NCBI RefSeq assembly: GCF_001422445.1
Contig: NZ_LMNA01000025.1
Coordinates: 1,061 to 65,060, forward strand
DNA from: Pseudorhodoferax sp. Leaf274
Lineage (GTDB): Bacteria > Pseudomonadota > Gammaproteobacteria > Burkholderiales > Burkholderiaceae_C
DNA: 64,000 bases
Reading direction: 5' to 3'
The position numbers and the translations under genes were made by a program. The notes under the pieces are model-generated. The model was not told where the DNA came from and searched no databases. It worked only from the letters and a program-made list of their open reading frames with translations. Below, piece by piece: positions 55,753 through 64,000 of this stretch; positions within the stretch are counted from its first letter, which is position 1, and each line of letters starts with the position of its first letter.

Positions 55753-57725
55753 GTCGCTCCTCGTTCGATGGCGGCGGCCAATTGTTCCGTCGTGAAGGGC
55801 TTGCGCAGCAGCGGGCTGCCGGCGTCCGTCGGCCAGTCGTTCGGCACGTTGCCGGTCATGATGACGACGGCCTTGGCGTACTGGCCGTCGCGCGCGGCCC
55901 GGGCCAGCTGCACGCCGTCCAGCGGGCCGGCCATGACGAGGTCGGTCAGCACGAGTGCGATGTCGGGCGTGGCGGCCAGCAGCTTGCGTGCTTCGGCCAG
56001 CTGTTCGGCCTCCAGCACCACGTAGCCCAGCTCCAGCAGGTTGCGCCGGACCACGCGCCGCACCTGGGCGTCGTCGTCCACAAGCAGGGCCAGGCCACGC
56101 TGGGGCGGCGCGGCGCGTGCGGCGGGGCGGGCCGCGCGCGGCGCTTCGGCCGGCGCCTGCGCAGCCGGCAGCCAGACCGAGACCGTCGTGCCTTCGCCTG
56201 GCACGCTGCGCACGTCCACCGCGCCGCCGGACTGCTTGATGAAGCCGTAGACCACGGCCATGCCCAGGCCGGTGCCGCGCCCGCCGCGCTTGGTGGTGAA
56301 GAAGGGCTCGAACAGGTGGGCCAGCGTGTGGGCGTCCATGCCGGTGCCGTTGTCCTGCACGTCGATGCGGATGGCATCGCCGGGCGAGAGCTGCAGCGGC
56401 GCGGCCGCGGCGGCGTCGATGCGCGTGGCGCAGGCGCGCAGCCGGATCTGCGCCTGCGCGCCCTTGGCCTCGCAGGCATCGCGCGCATTGAGCACCATGT
56501 TGATGAGCGCCTGCTCGAGCAGCGTGGGGTCGATCCAGGTCCACAGCGGCTCGCTGCCCGCGTCGATCGCCAGCTGCAGCGACTCGGGCAGCACGCGGCG
56601 CACCAGGCCGGCCACGGTGGCGAGCAGGGCGCCCACGCTGACCGAATGCGCCTCCAGTGGCTGGCGCCGCGCGAAGCTCAGCAGGCCCTTGACGAGCTCG
56701 GCGCCGCGGCGCGCGGCGCCCAGCGCGGGCAACACGTATTCCTGCGTGGCGCCGTCCTCGGGCTGGCTGCGCGCCAGCGCATCCAGGTTGCCGATGACCA
56801 CGGTCAGGATGTTGTTGAAGTCGTGCGCGAGGCCGCCCGTCAGGTGGGTCAGCGATTCGAGCTTGTGCGCGCGCGCCAGCAGCACCTGGGCGCGGCGCTC
56901 CTCGGTGATGTCGAAGGTCAGCTCGAAGCATCCGCTGATGCTGCCGTCGCCCGCGCGCTCCGGAACCAGCGAGGTGCGCACGACGCGGCGGTCGCCCTGG
57001 GCCGTCTGCAGTTCGTATTCGAAGCTCTGCGCCTGGCCGCGCAAAGCGCGCAGCACGCGCGGGCGCACCCCGGCGTAGACCGCGTCGCCCAGGAAGGCGC
57101 GCGCGCTGACCTGGGCCGGCACGCGGGTGTCGACGCGGAACCATTCCTGGTAGGCGCGGTTCAGGTAGCGGTAGGTGCGGCCGGCATCGAAGAAGCCCAC
57201 CAGCGCCGGGATCGAGTCCATCACCAGGCGCACGCGCTGCTCGCTGCGCTGCAGCTCGGCCGTGCGCTCGGCCACGCGGGCCTCCAGCTGCCCGGTGTGG
57301 GCGCGGATGGTGGCTTCGGCCTGGCGCTCGGCCGTCACGTCGGAGTACAGCGTCACGAAGCCGTGGCCGGGCACGGGCTCGCCGCGGATGCGCAGCACCT
57401 GGCCGCCCGGCCGCGTGCGCTCGATCTCGTGCGCACGGAACGCGCGCGCCGCTGCCACCCGCTCGGCCACGAGCGCGGCCGCATTGCCCGGGCCGTAGTC
57501 GCCGCGCTGGGCGTTGTAGTCGATGAAGCTCTCGAACGGCGCGCCCACATAGCCCATGGCCTCGGGAAAGTCGAGCAGCTTGAGATAGGCGCGGTTCCAG
57601 GCCACGAGCTTGAGGTCGCGGTCGAAGATGGACAGGCCGCGGTCCAGCAGGTCGAGGCCGGCCTGCAGCGTCAGGTAGCGCGCGAGCGGCGCGCTTGCTT
57701 CGGAGGACGGGTCGTGGGTGGGCAT
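55749..57725 (-). CDS. Hybrid histidine kinase with PAS and receiver domains
   Basis: A 658-residue soluble sensor kinase. Two PAS domains (about 20-135 and 165-280) are followed by the phospho-acceptor helix with H301 (GGLAHDFNNIL), a GHKL ATPase domain (about 380-530, GRGTGLGMAVVYG) and a C-terminal receiver (about 550-655, LVDDDAQVRR and TDLVMAG). No membrane segment is seen, so an intracellular signal is sensed. MPTHD is chosen as start; an upstream in-frame ATG adds 18 residues. It is divergent from acs. Confidence 0.92.
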   Translation of the reverse strand: MPTHDPSSEASAPLARYLTLQAGLDLLDRGLSIFDRDLKLVAWNRAYLKLLDFPEAMGYVGAPFESFIDYNAQRGDYGPGNAAALVAERVAAARAFRAHEIERTRPGGQVLRIRGEPVPGHGFVTLYSDVTAERQAEATIRAHTGQLEARVAERTAELQRSEQRVRLVMDSIPALVGFFDAGRTYRYLNRAYQEWFRVDTRVPAQVSARAFLGDAVYAGVRPRVLRALRGQAQSFEYELQTAQGDRRVVRTSLVPERAGDGSISGCFELTFDITEERRAQVLLARAHKLESLTHLTGGLAHDFNNILTVVIGNLDALARSQPEDGATQEYVLPALGAARRGAELVKGLLSFARRQPLEAHSVSVGALLATVAGLVRRVLPESLQLAIDAGSEPLWTWIDPTLLEQALINMVLNARDACEAKGAQAQIRLRACATRIDAAAAAPLQLSPGDAIRIDVQDNGTGMDAHTLAHLFEPFFTTKRGGRGTGLGMAVVYGFIKQSGGAVDVRSVPGEGTTVSVWLPAAQAPAEAPRAARPAARAAPPQRGLALLVDDDAQVRRVVRRNLLELGYVVLEAEQLAEARKLLAATPDIALVLTDLVMAGPLDGVQLARAARDGQYAKAVVIMTGNVPNDWPTDAGSPLLRKPFTTEQLAAAIERGAT

Positions 57726-57763
57726 GGCGCAGGGGCCGAGCGTAACCCTTGCCGCGGCGCCGT

Positions 57764-57800
57764 GGCACCGTGCAAACATTTGTTAAGTTTGGGGCACCGT
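57764..57800. promoter_or_regulatory. Direct repeats in kinase-acs promoter region
   Basis: GGCACCGT occurs at 57764-57771 and 57793-57800, each soon followed by TGCAA, with an AT-richer stretch CAAACATTTGTTAAGTTTG between (57773-57791, ends complementary). It lies between the divergent kinase and acs genes and may be the site of the OmpR-type regulator, which often binds direct repeats. Confidence 0.35.
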
Positions 57801-57898
57801 CCTGCAACGTTCCTGGGGGATGCTTGTGGCCGGAGCGGCGGGCGATGTGATGCAATCGCCCCGACCCATCCCAACCGCATCGTGCCTGAGGAGACCAG

Positions 57899-59866
<1,968 letters not shown>

Positions 59867-59950
59867 TCCGGTCGCGCCGCAGGCGCGGGCGCGCAGCGCT
59901 TGCGGAGTTGGACGGCACTCATATCGCCGCAGGCGATGTGATGTGCCGGC

Positions 59951-59991
59951 AAAACCCCGCAATACTGGATCAGTTGGCGCAGTCCAACTGA
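59951..59991 (+). repeat. 41-bp direct repeat, copy 2
   Basis: An exact copy of 59826-59866 lying in non-coding sequence. The hairpin is reduced to eight pairs here. The 84 bases between the copies include ATCGCC-GCA-GGCGAT, another small hairpin. The duplication is probably a recombination scar. Confidence 0.9.
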
Positions 59992-60092
59992 AGCAAGCGG
60001 ACGCTTGACGGGCGGCATTGCACAAGCCGCCCGGAATCCGGTAAAACCCCAGGCTTTGCGGGCATGCGCGAGCCACGCGAGGGGGAATTCCG

Positions 60093-60581
60093 ATGTCTGA
60101 ACTGGTCATGGTCCTGGTCGGCGCTGCCGTGCTGTTGCTGTGGTGGCGCCGGGTCCGGCCACGCGTCGACCCGATGGGCGACCTCTATGCGCTGGCCGTG
60201 TCGGATTTCGGCGCCAGCGCCGGCAGCGGCACGCAGGCCACCGAGCTGCACCACTGGCAGCCGCTGGGCCGCTTCGATTTCGAGATCGTCGACACGGAGC
60301 GCCACCAGGCCGTGCTGCGCGCGGCGCTGGCGGACATCGGCGCCCTGTGCAGGGCGACCCTGCATGCGCCCAGGGAGGTTGGGGGCCGCGTCGAAGTGCG
60401 CTTGGGCGACCACCGTGTGGGCTTCCTGTCCGATGGCGACGCGTCGCGTTTCCAGCGCCGCCTGGCCTATGAGGGCCGCCCGGGACAGACCAGCCAATGC
60501 GGGGCCCGCATCGTGGCCGGCAGCGCGGCCAACCGCCAGCCGGTCACCATCCTGCTGGACCTCAAGCCATTTCGGCACTGA
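60093..60581 (+). CDS. Membrane-anchored protein of unknown function
   Basis: A 162-residue protein with one N-terminal membrane helix (about 3-19) and a soluble domain of about 120 residues facing the cytoplasm or periplasm. The segment VGFLSDGDASRFQRRL followed by a strand-rich end is distinctive, but I do not recognise the family. The ribosome site GAGGGGG precedes the ATG. It is convergent with the gene at 60599, with 17 bases between. Confidence 0.7.
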   Translation: MSELVMVLVGAAVLLLWWRRVRPRVDPMGDLYALAVSDFGASAGSGTQATELHHWQPLGRFDFEIVDTERHQAVLRAALADIGALCRATLHAPREVGGRVEVRLGDHRVGFLSDGDASRFQRRLAYEGRPGQTSQCGARIVAGSAANRQPVTILLDLKPFRH

Positions 60582-60598
60582 GGCTCAGGAAGCGACGT

Positions 60599-61123
60599 TC
60601 AAGTACGCCCCAGCAGCAGCCGCTTGCGCGGGGCAGGTTCCGGCAAGGCCAGCTGTGCCTCGCGCGCGACGCGCACGCAGTCCTTGAGATGTTCTTCGCC
60701 GAGGAAACGGATGGCGCTGTATCCGACCATGGCAGAGATGGCCTGGCCGGCGAACGGCACGTATTTGGCGGCCTGCTTGGCCGTGAGCCGCATGCCCACC
60801 GCGGCGGCGGCCTTGAGCACGAGGTCGCGCGTGATGAACTTGCCGATGAGCACGGAGCCGACCATGTTGACGGCTTTTTGCACCTGGTCGCGCTGGCGTG
60901 GCTCCAGCCGCTCGATCTGTTCGGGCGTGAGGCCGAACTCGGCGCTCACGGCCGGGATCAGGCGCGAAAGAACGGCCGCGTCGACAGCCCAGTCCAGGCC
61001 TGGCACCGGCATGGCGCTGGCGGCAGCCGCCACCATGGCCTTGCCGTGCAACAGGCGCCGGCCACGCCGGACGGCCGCGACGAGGCGGTCGTCGCCCTGG
61101 GCCAGTTCCAGCGCGGTTGCCAT
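60599..61123 (-). CDS. Hypothetical protein with hydrophobic helices
   Basis: A 174-residue protein. Two moderately hydrophobic, glycine/alanine-rich segments (AAAASAMPVPGLDWAVDAAV at about 32-51 and AKYVPFAGQAISAMVGYSAI near 120-140) resemble the paired segments of DUF697/EcsC-type proteins. A charged amphipathic middle follows QIERLEPRQRDQVQKAVN. The function is unknown; membrane association is likely. It lies upstream of a YeaQ-type gene on the complementary order. Confidence 0.7.
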   Translation of the reverse strand: MATALELAQGDDRLVAAVRRGRRLLHGKAMVAAAASAMPVPGLDWAVDAAVLSRLIPAVSAEFGLTPEQIERLEPRQRDQVQKAVNMVGSVLIGKFITRDLVLKAAAAVGMRLTAKQAAKYVPFAGQAISAMVGYSAIRFLGEEHLKDCVRVAREAQLALPEPAPRKRLLLGRT

Positions 61124-61140
61124 GGCGGCTCTTCTGCGGC

Positions 61141-61389
61141 TTACCTGCCCTTGACCATTCCGTAGATCACCAGCAGCACGATGGCGCCGACGATGGAGGC
61201 GATCCACCCGGCCGGATCGCCCACGGCATACCAGCCCATCTTCTGGCCGGCCCAGCTCGCCAGCAGGGAGCCGGCGATGCCGAGGATGGACGTCATGACG
61301 ATGCCCAGCTTGTCGTTGCCGGGCTTCAATGCACGGGCCAGGAGACCGACGATGAAGCCGACGATGATGGTGCCGATCAAGGAAAACAT
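61141..61389 (-). CDS. GlsB/YeaQ/YmgE-family membrane protein
   Basis: An 82-residue protein with three membrane helices (transglycosylase-associated family). IIVGFIVGLLARALKPGNDK and TSILGIAGSLLASWAGQKMG are typical. These small proteins are often general-stress induced; no enzymatic role is proven. It ends 17 bases before the start of the gene at 60599-61123 on the same strand. Confidence 0.92.
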   Translation of the reverse strand: MFSLIGTIIVGFIVGLLARALKPGNDKLGIVMTSILGIAGSLLASWAGQKMGWYAVGDPAGWIASIVGAIVLLVIYGMVKGR

Positions 61390-61451
61390 GGTGCTTGCAG
61401 TTGGAGTGGAAAAACTGCGGGCAATTTACCTGAGCCGGTGCGGCCGTCTTG

Positions 61452-63428
<1,977 letters not shown>

Positions 63429-63465
63429 GGTGATGAGGATCACCACGCTGCGGTGACCGAAAGGA

Positions 63466-64000
63466 TTAAAGGAGGCTGAGTGCTTCGCGCGTCACCAGCA
63501 GCACCTGGTCAGCGCCAGCGCTGGTGTCCAGCCACACGACCTCGAGCGCCGGGAAGGCGGCTTCGAAGTAGGGGCGCTCATTGCCGATTTCCAGCACCAA
63601 CACCGCCAAAGGGGACATTTTCGCAGAAACCCCCTGCAGCAGTCGGCGGACAAAGTCCATCCCGTCTTTCCCGCCCGCCAGCGCCAGCGCCGGTTCGGCC
63701 TGGTACTCGGCCGGCAGGGCGGCCATGCTGTCGCTGTTCACGTAGGGCGGGTTGCACAGCACCAGATCGAACGGGCCGGACACCTGGGCCAGGCCATCGG
63801 ACTCGACCAGCGCGATGCGCCCGGCCAGATCGTGCTTGTCGACGTTGATGCGGGCCACGGCCAGCGCCTCGGGCGACAGGTCTGCCGCTTCGACCTGCAC
63901 CTCGGGCCAGGCCATGGCGGCCAGCACCGCCAGGCTGCCGTTGCCGGTGCACAGGTCGAGCACGCGGCGCGTGTGCTCGCCCAGCCAGGGGTCGATGCTG
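63466..64000 (-). CDS. prmB: Ribosomal protein L3 glutamine methyltransferase PrmB (partial)
   Basis: The C-terminal 177 or so residues of a SAM-dependent methyltransferase; the N-terminal third lies beyond the right edge. The SAM loop VLDLCTGNGSLAVLAA and the glutamine-binding LCNPPYVNSDSM are diagnostic of the PrmB/PrmC group, and the downstream MAALPAEYQAEPALAL favours PrmB, which methylates L3. The reading frame is open to base 64000 (PWLGEHTRRVLDL before the motif). It ends 37 bases before the start of the ABC-F gene. Confidence 0.9.
   Translation of the reverse strand, partial: SIDPWLGEHTRRVLDLCTGNGSLAVLAAMAWPEVQVEAADLSPEALAVARINVDKHDLAGRIALVESDGLAQVSGPFDLVLCNPPYVNSDSMAALPAEYQAEPALALAGGKDGMDFVRRLLQGVSAKMSPLAVLVLEIGNERPYFEAAFPALEVVWLDTSAGADQVLLVTREALSLL

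Overview
The window is GC-rich, densely coded chromosomal DNA from a betaproteobacterium, most likely a member of the Comamonadaceae (Burkholderiales; Variovorax, Acidovorax or Ramlibacter-like). The reasons are gene content and style: an Entner-Doudoroff edd-eda pair, Bug-type (TctC) binding proteins beside a family III CoA-transferase, a molybdenum isoquinoline-type oxidoreductase, guaB-kbp-guaA, smpB/ratA/rnfH, and a GC-rich hairpin repeat typical of that family. No rRNA, tRNA, CRISPR array or intact insertion sequence was seen.

Layout. 1-3.3 kb: a membrane GGDEF/EAL protein and pdxH. 3.4-7.4 kb: a TetR regulator, the two subunits of a periplasmic molybdo-oxidoreductase and a MobA/MocA-like enzyme for its cofactor; two near-identical palindromes flank the regulator. 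7.4-14 kb: ChaC-like protein, edd-eda, then Bug receptor / CoA-transferase / Bug receptor. 14.1-15.6 kb: BrnT-BrnA toxin-antitoxin, gloA and a thioesterase. 15.8-30 kb: two more GGDEF/EAL proteins, galactonate genes dgoK-dgoA, a small cupin-like protein, rhlE, ettA, and a membrane-anchored TAXI-type binding protein coupled to a P1-family peptidase. 30-35.7 kb: smpB, ratA, rnfH, a DUF4124 protein, guaB, kbp, guaA.

35.7-46.7 kb is the accessory region. It begins at the 3' end of guaA and ends at a second, degenerate copy of the last five guaA codons plus stop (46732-46749), which fits an island integrated in guaA. It carries, all on the minus strand, an AbiEi/AbiEii toxin-antitoxin pair, a remnant of an AlbA-type protein, a 70-codon ORF, a complete four-gene Wadjet (JetABCD) anti-plasmid system of the DUF2397/DUF2398/TIGR02680/DUF2399 kind with overlapping start and stop codons throughout, and a frameshifted sigma-factor-like gene. 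No integrase is left.

46.8-64 kb returns to core genome: a D-Ala-D-Ala carboxypeptidase, malonate transporter madLM, a RecQ-like helicase with a phosphoribosyltransferase-like tail, a YeeE/YedE pair, and an acetate block (yjcH-actP, a hybrid kinase and OmpR-type regulator, and divergent acs, whose 3' end is followed by a perfect 41-bp copy of itself). After that come small membrane or unknown proteins, an ABC-F ATPase and the truncated start of prmB at the right edge.

Most genes belong to known families. The strongest observations are the guaA-bounded Wadjet/AbiE island with its two accessory ORFs, and several palindromes or direct repeats that look like operators.
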